Shown: positions 16,303-25,624, counted from the stretch's first letter. The stretch: DNA of 59,473 bases from an uncultured Gemella sp. (GCF_900766305.1 NZ_CAAFUZ010000055.1:1-59473), one strand, 5' to 3'. Made by a program: numbers and translations. Notes: generated by a model from the letters alone, not told the origin.

Positions 16303-18105
16303 TTATCCTTTAGCACTATCTTTATTAGTAAGCTCTAATGCATATAGTTTTTGTTCACCATAAGCGTATTTTTTAACATCGAAGTTTTTGATACGTTTAT
16401 TTACCCATGTGATATCTGTACTCCAGCTAAATGGTAACCAAGCAGCTTCTTCCGCGAAGTCTTTATCGAATTTTTTGTACGCTTCTTTTCTCTTAGCATC
16501 ATCTAGCATTTCTTTAGAGTTGATTGTTTCTAAGTCTTTTTTAAGCACATCACTCATATATCTTTGATAGTTAACTTTAGCTTTATCACTTAGTAAACGT
16601 GCTGGGTTAGGGTTAGTACCTAAGCTCCACGCCCCTTGGAATAAATCGATAGATGGATCATCACTCGTTACACGTTGTGTCCAATCTTTTGATGACATCA
16701 GTTTTCCATCAGCTAGTTTTACATCTAGCCCTACTTCTTTCCATGATTTAATGAATGCATCAGCAAGAGTTTGATCATAGTCTTGACCTGTATTACGGAT
16801 AGCGAAGTTAAATGTTAATTTTTTACCATCTTTATCCTCTCTTAATCCATCTCCATCAACGTCTTTAAGTCCCGCTTCATCAAGAAGTTTTTTCGCTTTT
16901 TCTACATCTTTTTTGAACTTGAATCCATCTTTATCGTAATAATCTTCTGAACGCGTTGGATAAATACCTGAGTTTGTAGGTGTGAAACGAAGTCCTTTGT
17001 AGATTTTTTCATTTAATTGATCCCAGTCTACAGCATAACCGAATGCTTGACGTACACGTTTATCCGCTGCTTTTGCGTTCGGATTTACTTTAACTTCATT
17101 TTTCTCTTTATCCCATGTACCTAGCTTAAATCCTACATATGAGATATAGAAATCTGGTTGTCCTAGTAATGTCCCATTTGAGTAGTCTTTTACCGCACTC
17201 CATACATTCGGAGTTACTTGTGACATGTAGTCAATTTCACCATTTTTAATTACAGAGCTTGCCTGAGCTGGTGCAACTACTTTGAATTGGATTTCTTTTA
17301 CTTTTACATCGTCTTTTTTGTAGTAGTATGGATTTTGTTTAGCAAGTACGCTTTCTCCATTTACTACTTTATCTAAGTAGTATGGCCCGTAAGATAATGG
17401 TTTTGTATTTAATTCCGCTTCTACAAATTTGCTGAAGTCTTTTGATGCTGCAGCTACTTGATCTTTATTAAGAAATGTTGTTATGAAGCCACTTCCCCAA
17501 AGAAGAGCTGGTTTTACATCTTTATATTGAATAACTACTGTTTTATCATCTTTTTTAGTAATACCTGAGATTTTTTCAGCCTTACCTTCGTGATAATCTT
17601 TTAGTCCTTCTATTGTTTCAAATTCGCTCTTATAACGAATATTATCTTTATACTTAGGATTAGCCATAAGTTCGTATGTTGCGATAATATCATCCGCAAC
17701 TACGTCTTGATTATTACTCCATTTTAAATCTTTACGGATAGTAAGTGTTACCTGTTTTTTATCCTTATCTAAATGGAACTTAACCGGTGCGTCTTCATCA
17801 TCTTCTTTTAATTTATATGAATGATCAAAAGCGAATGTGTGTGCCATAGTATCTTCCATTACTGCATTGTCTGTTGCTTGTAGGTGAAAAACTGGGTTAA
17901 ACATACCTGTTAATGGATCAGCACTTAAGATACCAACTTTTAGCACAGAATCACTTACTGCACTCCCACCGTTATCAACTGATGTTTTAAATTCTACCGC
18001 TGGTTTACCATCTTTCGATGATTTTGATGATGTTGAACATCCTGCAAGAATGATTGATAGTGCCATTGCTGAACTGAATACTTTTAAAAATTTATTTTTC
18101 TTCAT
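16303..18105 (-). CDS. Oligopeptide-binding lipoprotein OppA, paralogue 3
   Basis: A 600-aa SBP family 5 lipoprotein with Cys23 in I-L-A-G-C. Its signal peptide is nearly identical to that of paralogue 2, pointing to recent duplication or conversion of the 5' end. The body carries L-K-W-S-N-N-Q-D, P-L-S-Y-G-P-Y-Y and V-D-W-D-Q-L-N-E-K-I-Y. Start at 18105: GGAGG is 5 bases upstream, and the earlier TTG at 18117 overlaps that site. It is the most divergent of the four in the ligand-lobe segment around residues 380-410. The long upstream region contains a strong hairpin (18158-18201) whose role is unknown. Confidence 0.9.
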   Translation of the reverse strand: MKKNKFLKVFSSAMALSIILAGCSTSSKSSKDGKPAVEFKTSVDNGGSAVSDSVLKVGILSADPLTGMFNPVFHLQATDNAVMEDTMAHTFAFDHSYKLKEDDEDAPVKFHLDKDKKQVTLTIRKDLKWSNNQDVVADDIIATYELMANPKYKDNIRYKSEFETIEGLKDYHEGKAEKISGITKKDDKTVVIQYKDVKPALLWGSGFITTFLNKDQVAAASKDFSKFVEAELNTKPLSYGPYYLDKVVNGESVLAKQNPYYYKKDDVKVKEIQFKVVAPAQASSVIKNGEIDYMSQVTPNVWSAVKDYSNGTLLGQPDFYISYVGFKLGTWDKEKNEVKVNPNAKAADKRVRQAFGYAVDWDQLNEKIYKGLRFTPTNSGIYPTRSEDYYDKDGFKFKKDVEKAKKLLDEAGLKDVDGDGLREDKDGKKLTFNFAIRNTGQDYDQTLADAFIKSWKEVGLDVKLADGKLMSSKDWTQRVTSDDPSIDLFQGAWSLGTNPNPARLLSDKAKVNYQRYMSDVLKKDLETINSKEMLDDAKRKEAYKKFDKDFAEEAAWLPFSWSTDITWVNKRIKNFDVKKYAYGEQKLYALELTNKDSAKG

Positions 18106-18157
18106 TTTTTCCTCCAATATAACTCTAGTTTGTTGATAATTAAAAATAACAAAATTT

Positions 18158-18201
18158 AAGACGAAGTATCCTTGCTACATTAAAGCACGATACTTCGCCT
18201 T
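18158..18201 (-). other. Stem-loop in the leader of oppA paralogue 3
   Basis: AAGGCGAAGTATC pairs with GATACTTCGTCTT, 18-base loop, 53 bases before the start codon, with only a short T-rich tail. A second hairpin, TTGAGAGGG/CCCTCTCAA, lies at 18343-18398. No short Trp-type leader ORF and no convincing promoter or CodY box was found. Between them the spacer 18106-18484 is AT-rich and otherwise featureless. Confidence 0.5.
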
Positions 18202-18484
18202 AAATCTATGTAAAATTGTAGCTCTACATATTTAATTAATATGATTTAAGGAACTTATATCCTTTAAATCCTTACATTTTAAGTTATATCTATTTCTAAT
18301 TAATATTTCTATAATATAAACTGTATATTCATATTCTCAAAGTTGAGAGGGCTTCAATCAAAATATTCTATGAAATTTTAATTTTCCATCCCTCTCAAAA
18401 TTAATTGAAAATAAAATGAAATATAAGTTTATTAGGGGGAGTTTTAACTAAGTGCCCTTAGCCAAATCTCATTCCTAAACTAAA

Positions 18485-20287
18485 TTAATTTTTCGCTGGT
18501 GCGTCAGCAGTTAACTCTAAACCGTAAACTTTTTGTTCACCAGTTTTTAGTTTCGCTAAATCAAATGTTTTAACACGTTTGTTAACCCATGTCATTGATT
18601 GTTGCCAGCTGAATGGTAACCAAGCAGCTTCTTCTCTGAATTGTTTATCGAATTTTTGATATGCTTCTTTAAGTTTAGCATCATCAAACATGTCGCTACT
18701 TCCCATAGCATCTAATGATTTTTGTAGTTCTTCAGTTGTGTAACGTTGTAAGTTAAGTGGTGAAGTTTTTCCTACTAATCCACTTGGGTCAGGGTTACTT
18801 CCTAATCCCCAAGCTCCTTGGAAGATGTCGATTCCTGGATCATCTGCTTGTACACGTTGAGACCAATCTTTAGATGACATAAGTTTTCCATCAGTAAGTT
18901 TAACATCTAATCCTACTTCTTTCCAAGATTTAACGAATGTGTCAGCTAATGTTTGGTCGAAATCTTGACCTACGTTACGGATAGCGAAGTTGAATGTAAG
19001 TTTTTTACCGTTTTTATCTTCTCTTAATCCATCTCCATCTGTATCTTTAAGTCCTGCTTCATCTAGAAGTTTTTTCGCTTTTTCTACGTTCTTAGTATAT
19101 TTTTCACCGTCTTTGTTGTGGAACATTTTAACGATTGGTGGATAGAATCCAGAACCAGTTGGTGTGAAGCGTAATCCTTTATAGATTTTTTCATTGATTT
19201 GATCCCAGTCTACTGCATATCCAAATGCTTGACGCACTCGTTTATCTGCAGCTTTTGCGTTTGGATCTACTTCTACTTCACCTTTTTCTTTGTTGAATTT
19301 ACCTAGTTTGAATCCAACATAAGAGATATAGTAATCAGATTCTCCTAAGATTGTTCCGTTTTTAGCGTCTTTAGTACCATCCCAGATACCTGTAGTTAAA
19401 CTATCCATTAAGTCTACATCACCGTTTTTAAGAACAGCACTTGCTTGAGCTGGTGATACTACTTTGAATTGGATTTCTGGAATTTTCACTTCAGATTTTT
19501 TGTAGTAATAAGGGTTAGCTTTCGCTAATACACTTTCCCCGTTTACTACTTTATCTAAGTAATATGGTCCATAAGATAATGGTTTTTTGTTTAAGTCTGC
19601 TTCAACAAATTTAGTGAAGTCTTTTGATGCAGCTTCTACTTGAGCCTTGTTTAAGAATTCTCCGATGAATCCATTACCCCATAATAATGATGGCTTAATT
19701 TCTTTGTACTTAAGTACTACTGTCTTGTCGTCTTTTTTAACTACACCAGAGATGTTTTTAGCTTTTCCATCGTGATACTCTTTCATACCTTCGATTACTT
19801 CGTATTCATCACTGTAACGAACGTTTTCTGTATACTTAGGATTCCCCATAAGTTCATAAGTCGCAACGATATCATCCGCTTTTACGTCTTCTCCATTACT
19901 CCACTTAAGATCCTTATGGATAGTTAATGTAACTTCTTTTTTGTCACGATCTACGTGGAACATAACCGGTGCTTCTTTATCATCTTGTTTTTGACGGTTT
20001 GCATCGTCAAGTGGGAACGCCCCTGCCATTGTATATTTCATTACATCATAATCTGTTGATTGTAAATAAAATACTGGGTTAAACATCCCTGTTAGTGGAT
20101 CTGCAGAAGCAATACCTATTTTAAGTTGTTGGCCACTAAGTGCATTTCCACCATTGTCTACAGCTGTCTTGAACTCGACAGCAGCCTTGCTTCCTTTAGA
20201 ACTGTTACTTGCGCTTGAGCATCCTGCAAGTAACATTGTGAGAGCCATAGCTGAACTAACTACCTTTAACATTTTTTTCTTTTCCAT
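18485..20287 (-). CDS. Oligopeptide-binding lipoprotein OppA, paralogue 4
   Basis: A 600-aa SBP family 5 lipoprotein, Cys23 in L-L-A-G-C. It is the oppA nearest to oppC and so the likeliest original partner of the transporter. Landmarks: L-K-W-S-N-G-E-D, P-L-S-Y-G-P-Y-Y, S-P-A-Q-A-S, V-D-W-D-Q-I-N-E-K-I-Y and D-T-D-G-D-G-L-R-E. Start at 20287: GGAGG is 8 bases upstream, and it falls inside the earlier in-frame ATG at 20302, which is therefore rejected. It has its own promoter (TTGACG/TATAAT) with a CodY-like box beside it, in the same arrangement as paralogue 2. Confidence 0.9.
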   Translation of the reverse strand: MEKKKMLKVVSSAMALTMLLAGCSSASNSSKGSKAAVEFKTAVDNGGNALSGQQLKIGIASADPLTGMFNPVFYLQSTDYDVMKYTMAGAFPLDDANRQKQDDKEAPVMFHVDRDKKEVTLTIHKDLKWSNGEDVKADDIVATYELMGNPKYTENVRYSDEYEVIEGMKEYHDGKAKNISGVVKKDDKTVVLKYKEIKPSLLWGNGFIGEFLNKAQVEAASKDFTKFVEADLNKKPLSYGPYYLDKVVNGESVLAKANPYYYKKSEVKIPEIQFKVVSPAQASAVLKNGDVDLMDSLTTGIWDGTKDAKNGTILGESDYYISYVGFKLGKFNKEKGEVEVDPNAKAADKRVRQAFGYAVDWDQINEKIYKGLRFTPTGSGFYPPIVKMFHNKDGEKYTKNVEKAKKLLDEAGLKDTDGDGLREDKNGKKLTFNFAIRNVGQDFDQTLADTFVKSWKEVGLDVKLTDGKLMSSKDWSQRVQADDPGIDIFQGAWGLGSNPDPSGLVGKTSPLNLQRYTTEELQKSLDAMGSSDMFDDAKLKEAYQKFDKQFREEAAWLPFSWQQSMTWVNKRVKTFDLAKLKTGEQKVYGLELTADAPAKN

Positions 20288-20344
20288 TATCTTATCCTCC
20301 ATGCTGTATTGTATACAGCCTTTCTTAAATATTTATTTTTAGCA

Positions 20345-20373
20345 ATTATATCAGAAAAAATTACATGCGTCAA
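20345..20373 (-). promoter_or_regulatory. Promoter of oppA paralogue 4
   Basis: TTGACG, 17 bases, perfect TATAAT on the minus strand. Confidence 0.8.
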
Positions 20374-20375
20374 GT

Positions 20376-20390
20376 AATTGTCAGAAAATT
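20376..20390 (-). promoter_or_regulatory. CodY-like box upstream of oppA paralogue 4
   Basis: AATTGTCAGAAAATT on the plus strand, 14 of 15 to the CodY consensus, 2 bases upstream of the -35. A degenerate second TCAGAAAA core overlaps the -10 region. The rest of 20391-20606 shows nothing I recognise. Confidence 0.65.
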
Positions 20391-20606
20391 TTACAATGTT
20401 TTTTTAATTTTCACTGAAATGAAATTTTATATTTACTGAAGACTTAACAATACACCTCTTAATCCACTGTATTAAATCAGTGCTTAACCCCTGATAATTA
20501 ACAATATTTAAGATTTTTTAATTAAACACTATCTTTCTTATTAATTATATTTCTATAACAGTAAAATAAAATATTATTTGAAAAAATTTCTTAACATCAT
20601 AAAAAA

Positions 20607-20637
20607 AACGGTCATGTAGAAAATCTCTACATGACCT
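20607..20637 (-). terminator. Terminator of the oppDFBC operon
   Basis: GGTCATGTAGA pairs with TCTACATGACC, loop TTTTC-like, followed by GTTTTTTTT. Confidence 0.9.
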
Positions 20638-20643
20638 ATTAAA

Positions 20644-21549
20644 TTATAATCTTTGTCTAGCATCTAAACTACGTCTTAATGCTCCACCGATAGAGTTGAT
20701 GCATAAAACGATAATTAAGATCGCAAGGGCTGCTGGCAGCCAAATATACATTTTGTTAATAAGTACGTCTGCATCTTTTGCGTAAGATAACATAGTACCG
20801 ATACTTGGTGTTCCTGCTGGAAGACCGAATCCAAGGTATGTTAAACCAACCTCGATACCCATATTAGCCGCTAACGATAACGTAGCTTCTACGATAATGA
20901 TAGAACTAATGTTAGGTAAGATTCCTTGTAACATGATTTTCCAATCAGGTGTCCCCATTGTTTTTGAAGCTAATACGTAATCACGACGTGATTCTGATAA
21001 AGCTTTACTACGTACTAAACGAGTTGACCCCATCCATGCGAATGCTGATAAGATCAAGATGAACAGTACTAGACCATAGTCACGTTTGATACTTACGAAT
21101 ACGATGATTACCATCAGTGTTGGGATAATTACCATAAAGTCTACGAAACGCATCACAATATTATCAACACGTCCACCGTAGTAAGCAATAACTAATCCTA
21201 CTGCAGTACCAAAACCAATCGTAATTGCTGTTACTGCTACTGCGATAAGAATAGAGTTAAGCATCCCCATCATTAGCCATCCAAATACTGAGTGACCACC
21301 TACGTCTGTACCTAATAAGAATCCATCCTCACCAGGTTTTAAGAAAATATTTAATAAATCTACATCAAAGTAAGTACTGTATACACCACTTACACGAATG
21401 TAAATATTGAAAAGTACTACGAAAATCAAGATAGCACTTAGTGTAATTAAAGCTGCAAATGCTCCTTTATCTTTTTTAAACTCACGAGCTACAACTGAAA
21501 ATCCAGAAGGAGTTTTAGTTATAACTTTTTCTTCTTTTGCTTTTGTCAT
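20644..21549 (-). CDS. Oligopeptide ABC transporter permease OppC
   Basis: A 301-aa inner-membrane permease of the peptide-importing ABC transporter. An N-terminal cytoplasmic tail and first helix (about 33-55) are followed by a large outside loop and the five-helix BPD_transp_1 domain. The EAA loop that contacts the ATPases reads S-K-A-L-S-E-S-R-R-D-Y-V-L-A-S-K-T-M-G near residues 183-201. Last gene of oppD-F-B-C, 14 bp after oppB, with the terminator directly downstream, so the oppA genes are not read from this transcript except by readthrough. Confidence 0.92.
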   Translation of the reverse strand: MTKAKEEKVITKTPSGFSVVAREFKKDKGAFAALITLSAILIFVVLFNIYIRVSGVYSTYFDVDLLNIFLKPGEDGFLLGTDVGGHSVFGWLMMGMLNSILIAVAVTAITIGFGTAVGLVIAYYGGRVDNIVMRFVDFMVIIPTLMVIIVFVSIKRDYGLVLFILILSAFAWMGSTRLVRSKALSESRRDYVLASKTMGTPDWKIMLQGILPNISSIIIVEATLSLAANMGIEVGLTYLGFGLPAGTPSIGTMLSYAKDADVLINKMYIWLPAALAILIIVLCINSIGGALRRSLDARQRL

Positions 21550-21563
21550 TGTTCAACTTCCTC

Positions 21564-22529
21564 CTAGTCCAATTTAATACGTGGGTCTACAATCGCCATA
21601 ATAATATCACTTAATGTACTACCAAGTAGTGTTAAGAATCCAGAGAATAACATTAATGTTGTAACAACACTATAGTCTCTATCTTGAATACTTTGGTAGA
21701 ACAGTTGTCCCATTCCTGGGTAACCGAAGATTGTTTCTACGAAGATACCACCACTGAATAATCCAGTAATAGAGAATCCGAAGAATGCTGCGATTGGTAA
21801 AATAGAGTTTCTGAAGATGTGTCCTGAGTAAACTTTTTTAACTGGTACACCTTTAGAACGAGCTGTTTTTACATAGTCACTTTGTTTCGCATCGATAACT
21901 TCATTACGTAAATATTGAACAGTTGATACAGTTGATAGTAACGCTAAACAGATACCAGGTAACACTAAGTGTTGTAGTTTGTTTATATAATAAGTGAATG
22001 TTCCTGGATCAAGGTTAACATCTACAGATCCACTTGTTGGGAACCATCCTAAACCAAAACCGAATAATGCGATCATGAATAAGTATAATACGAATGATGG
22101 AATCGCTAAGAAGAAGAAGTTATAAAAGTTTACAAATTTATCGAATTTAGAACCGTTATAACGCCCTGCATACATCCCCATAGGAATTGCGATTGCATAC
22201 ATAATTACCGCTGTAAATAATGACAGGTTGAATGTATTAAAAATTCTTTCTCCTAAAAGCGTTCCTACTGATTTACCAGTAGTATAACTTAGTCCGAAGT
22301 CCCCGTGCATAAAGTTTTTCAGCCAAGTTAGGTATTGTTGGTACCAAGGCTCATAGAATCCACTCGCTTGACGAATCGCTTCAATTTGCTCTTGAGAAAT
22401 TTTTGGATTTTCTGCTAAACCACTAAATGGATCCCCAGGCATAAGTTTAGCTAGACCAAACACTAGTACACTAAGGATGAATAATTGTGGTATCATTACT
22501 AAAAATCGTTTTAAAACTACTTTCCACAT
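21564..22529 (-). CDS. Oligopeptide ABC transporter permease OppB
   Basis: A 321-aa permease. First helix near 10-30, then the OppB-type outside loop with M-P-G-D-P-F-S-G near 32, then five helices. The EAA loop is R-N-E-V-I-D-A-K-Q-S-D-Y-V-K-T-A-R-S-K-G near 207-226. The start codon overlaps the oppF stop (TAATG), a sign of translational coupling within the operon. Forms the membrane channel together with OppC. Confidence 0.92.
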   Translation of the reverse strand: MWKVVLKRFLVMIPQLFILSVLVFGLAKLMPGDPFSGLAENPKISQEQIEAIRQASGFYEPWYQQYLTWLKNFMHGDFGLSYTTGKSVGTLLGERIFNTFNLSLFTAVIMYAIAIPMGMYAGRYNGSKFDKFVNFYNFFFLAIPSFVLYLFMIALFGFGLGWFPTSGSVDVNLDPGTFTYYINKLQHLVLPGICLALLSTVSTVQYLRNEVIDAKQSDYVKTARSKGVPVKKVYSGHIFRNSILPIAAFFGFSITGLFSGGIFVETIFGYPGMGQLFYQSIQDRDYSVVTTLMLFSGFLTLLGSTLSDIIMAIVDPRIKLD

Positions 22530-23461
22530 TACACTTCTCCTCCTTTCATTGCTACATAGTGTGTTTCTGTTAATTTTTTAAGTGGATATACTCTTCCATC
22601 TTTATCAAAATAATCGTTATAATGTTTTTGATATTCTTCTTCAACAGCTTGTCTTATTTCTTTTACTTCTTTAGCTTTATCTAAGTTAGTACTTGGAATA
22701 GCTGCAATAAGACGTTTTGTATAAATGTGTTGTGGATTATTGTAAATATCTTCACGTGTTCCACGTTCTACGATACGACCACGGTACATGATATAAATGT
22801 AATCACACATGTGTTTAACAACCCCAAGGTCATGAGAAATGAATAGATAACTTATATTAAAGTCTTTTTGGATTTTTTTCATGAAGTTTAGAACCTGTGC
22901 TTGAACCGAAAGGTCAAGAGCTGATACTGGTTCATCGGCTACGATTAGACGAGGATTACATGCAATCGCACGTGCAACCCCGATACGTTGACGTTGTCCA
23001 CCTGAGAATTCAAATGGATATTTATACATAGCTTCTTCACCCATACCAACGATGTTTAAAAGTTCTAAAACTCGTTTTTTTGTATCTTCTTCAGATAAGT
23101 TTTCAAAGTTACTAATAGGCTCTGCGATAATATCTATAATACGTTTCTTAGGATTTAAACTAGACATTGCATCTTGGAAAATCATTTGAACATCGCGATT
23201 ATATTTTAGTTTTTTACGAGCTGCTTTTTTAGTAACATCTTCTTCTTTGTAAATAATCTGTCCATCAGTTGCTTTTTCTAAACCTAGAACTACTTTACCA
23301 ACAGTAGTCTTTCCACTACCACTTTCTCCGATTAGTCCATAAGTTTTTCCAGCTTCGATTTCAAGATCAACGCCATCTACCGCGTATACATGGTCTTTAA
23401 TTGTATTAAAAAATCCACCACGAATAGGATAATGCACTTTTAGATTTTCAACTTTAAGCAT
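22529..23461 (-). CDS. Oligopeptide ABC transporter ATPase OppF
   Basis: A 310-aa ATP-binding subunit. Walker A G-E-S-G-S-G-K-T-T, signature S-G-G-Q-R-Q-R-I, Walker B L-I-V-A-D-E-P, and the C-terminal oligopeptide/dipeptide-transporter extension with N-N-P-Q-H-I-Y-T-K-R-L. Start at 23461: GGAGG lies 6 bases upstream and the ATG overlaps the end of oppD by 8 bases, so a longer frame to 23512 is rejected. Works with OppD as the ATPase pair. Confidence 0.92.
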   Translation of the reverse strand: MLKVENLKVHYPIRGGFFNTIKDHVYAVDGVDLEIEAGKTYGLIGESGSGKTTVGKVVLGLEKATDGQIIYKEEDVTKKAARKKLKYNRDVQMIFQDAMSSLNPKKRIIDIIAEPISNFENLSEEDTKKRVLELLNIVGMGEEAMYKYPFEFSGGQRQRIGVARAIACNPRLIVADEPVSALDLSVQAQVLNFMKKIQKDFNISYLFISHDLGVVKHMCDYIYIMYRGRIVERGTREDIYNNPQHIYTKRLIAAIPSTNLDKAKEVKEIRQAVEEEYQKHYNDYFDKDGRVYPLKKLTETHYVAMKGGEV

Positions 23462-24458
23462 TGTTCTCCTCCCCTTCAAATTCAAAGTTTCTGTGACATG
23501 TACAACGTACATGGTGTCCTTCTTCTACTTCATGTAGAGTCGGATTATGTTCATGATGTTCATCTTTAATCCAAGGAATACGGTTTGCAAAACGACATCC
23601 TTGTCTGTCTAAAGTTTTTAAAGATGGAACCATCCCTTGAATAACATAAAGTTCTTCTCCAACTTCCTCGTCATCAATTTGAGGAATACTACGTAATAAA
23701 CTACGAGTATAAGGGTGCTGTGGATTTTTAAAGATCTGCTCTGCTGTTCCGATTTCTACTACTTCTCCGGCATATAATACGGCTACTCTATCCGCCATCT
23801 CAGCAACTACCCCAAGGTCGTGCGTAATTAGGATAATACCAGCATGCATCTCTGCTTGAAGTCCTTTAATAAGGTCTAAGATTTGCGCTTGGATCGTAAC
23901 ATCTAGAGCTGTTGTTGGTTCATCAGCGATAAGAACACTTGGTTTACAACTCATCGCCATAGCTATCATTACACGTTGACGCATACCACCAGATAATTCG
24001 TGTGGATATTGTTTTGCACAACGCTCAGGATTTGGAATACCAACCTGTGTTAATAACTCAATAACACGTTTTTGTCTTTCTTCTGCACTTAGTTCAGTAT
24101 GATAAATTAGAGCCTCTTCAATTTGTTTCCCGATTCTGTGTAGTGGGTTTAATGAAGAAAGAGGATCTTGGAAGATCATCCCAATATCTTTTGTTCTAAT
24201 TTTATTCATCTCATCTTCTGTTAAATCTAGTATGTTTTTCCCTTTGAAAATAATTTCTCCAGTAGACTTCGTTAGATTTTCATTGTGAAGACGCATAATT
24301 GTTGTCGCTAATGTCGACTTACCACAACCACTTTCTCCAACGATAGCCAAAACTTCGTTTTTATATAGGTCTAAACTAACTTTATCAACAGCGTTAAAAT
24401 AATCATCTTTAATTCTAAATGCTGTTTCTAGATTTTTAATCTCTAATAGTTTTTCCAT
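23454..24458 (-). CDS. Oligopeptide ABC transporter ATPase OppD
   Basis: A 334-aa ATP-binding subunit and first gene of the opp operon. Walker A G-E-S-G-C-G-K-S-T, signature L-S-G-G-M-R-Q-R-V, Walker B V-L-I-A-D-E-P. The C-terminal extension carries Cys residues in a C-R-F-A-N-R-I and H-V-R-C-x-C arrangement, as in OppD/DppD proteins with a cysteine-rich tail that can bind an iron-sulfur cluster. Start at 24458 because AAGGAGA lies just upstream. A CodY-like box pair about 200 bases upstream suggests repression when amino acids are plentiful. Confidence 0.92.
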   Translation of the reverse strand: MEKLLEIKNLETAFRIKDDYFNAVDKVSLDLYKNEVLAIVGESGCGKSTLATTIMRLHNENLTKSTGEIIFKGKNILDLTEDEMNKIRTKDIGMIFQDPLSSLNPLHRIGKQIEEALIYHTELSAEERQKRVIELLTQVGIPNPERCAKQYPHELSGGMRQRVMIAMAMSCKPSVLIADEPTTALDVTIQAQILDLIKGLQAEMHAGIILITHDLGVVAEMADRVAVLYAGEVVEIGTAEQIFKNPQHPYTRSLLRSIPQIDDEEVGEELYVIQGMVPSLKTLDRQGCRFANRIPWIKDEHHEHNPTLHEVEEGHHVRCTCHRNFEFEGEENNA

Positions 24459-24660
24459 TCGCCTATCTCCTTCCAATAACATTACTCAATAAATTAATAC
24501 AATTTTAAACTTTATTTCATTTATTTTCATTTTATCTTGTCTTTCACAAGCATAATTTATTTTATGAATTATAACTTAGTAAAAAACTACATAATACTAT
24601 ATTATAAAATTTTTAGAAAAAAAGCAATAAAAAAATAAAAATTTAACGCGAAAAAACTAG

Positions 24661-24684
24661 AATTTTCTGAATATTTACAGAAAA
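24661..24684 (-). promoter_or_regulatory. Overlapping CodY-like boxes upstream of oppD
   Basis: AATTTTCTGAATATT at 24661-24675 matches the consensus at 14 of 15. A second core in TATTTACAGAAAAGG at 24670-24684 matches at 11 and overlaps by 6 bases, the spacing usual for CodY. The operon promoter itself is not clear; a TATAAT lies near 24602-24607. The spacer 24459-24745 shows nothing else. Confidence 0.6.
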
Positions 24685-24745
24685 GGTTCTCATTTTCATA
24701 TAAAAATTACTCAATATGATAATTCATTTTATATAGTAGAAAAAA

Positions 24746-24803
24746 ATAAGATCCACTACCAAAACTAATTCCTCAGAAACTATTTTTATAAGTTGATCTT
24801 ATT
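24746..24803 (-). terminator. Terminator of walJ
   Basis: AATAAGATC pairs with GATCTTATT across a long loop, followed by a T run on the minus strand. Confidence 0.7.
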
Positions 24804-24808
24804 TCTTA

Positions 24809-25624
24809 TTATATTTCTATTATCTTAGTTGGAATTACTGGATCAGTATCCATTATAACTATTTTATCATTGCAATCGATAGTCTTATCAGCTTCTAGAA
24901 TGCAATCTATATCCTTATGTTTAAGCATCATATCCGCTGCCATACGAGCTAGTTCCTTCGTATTGTTTTGCTCACTTAAATGGGCTAAAAAGACATTCTT
25001 CGTATTATCTCCTACTATTTTCGTTAAATAATTAGCAGAATCTGTATTTGACAAGTGACCCATATCTGATAATATACGTTGCTTTGTAGTCCACGGGTAT
25101 GGTCCACTAAGTAGAACATTCTCCTCATGATTACTCTCATAAACGATCGTATGAGAATCCTTCACATAATCAATCATCTTATCAGATACATAGCCCGTAT
25201 CAGTAAGAATGCTAACTCTTTTTCCATCGCACTCAAAAGTATAAAACTGCGGATTTATAGCATCATGACTAACTCCAAAACTATTAACTACCACATCATC
25301 AAAAACTTTACTTTCTTCTTTTTCAAAATGAAATTTAAGGTCTGAGTTGATTTCTCCACATTTCGTCATATTTTGCCAAGTAAGTGCGTTGGCATATACC
25401 GGAATATTGTACTTTCTCGCTAATACCCCTACTCCTTTAATATGATCTATATGCTCATGCGTTACAAAAATTGCATTTATATCTTTAATATCACGCTCTA
25501 TTTGCGCTAAGTTCTCTACTACTTTTTTCCCAGTCAGTCCAGCATCTACTAAACATCTAAAATTATTATGCTCTATAAAAATACTATTTCCACTACTACT
25601 GCTGGCTAATACCGATAATTTCAA
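24809..25624 (-). CDS. WalJ (YycJ) metallo-beta-lactamase-fold hydrolase
   Basis: A 271-aa cytoplasmic protein of the MBL superfamily. Seen: S-S-S-S-G-N-S at the start, the metal motif T-H-E-H-I-D-H near residues 55-61, D-T-G-Y near 142, and a final conserved H in A-H-L-S-E. YycJ/WalJ proteins are usually encoded at the end of walRKHI and are linked to cell-wall and DNA-replication coordination; some relatives have exonuclease activity. Here the gene stands alone about 17 kb from walRKHI. The start is TTG, with GGAGG 6 bases upstream. Confidence 0.88.
   Translation of the reverse strand: MKLSVLASSSSGNSIFIEHNNFRCLVDAGLTGKKVVENLAQIERDIKDINAIFVTHEHIDHIKGVGVLARKYNIPVYANALTWQNMTKCGEINSDLKFHFEKEESKVFDDVVVNSFGVSHDAINPQFYTFECDGKRVSILTDTGYVSDKMIDYVKDSHTIVYESNHEENVLLSGPYPWTTKQRILSDMGHLSNTDSANYLTKIVGDNTKNVFLAHLSEQNNTKELARMAADMMLKHKDIDCILEADKTIDCNDKIVIMDTDPVIPTKIIEI

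Noticed and set aside
20342..20360. Second CodY box at the -10 of oppA paralogue 4
   Set aside because: Has a TCAGAAAA core but only about 9 of 15 matches, not enough in AT-rich DNA.
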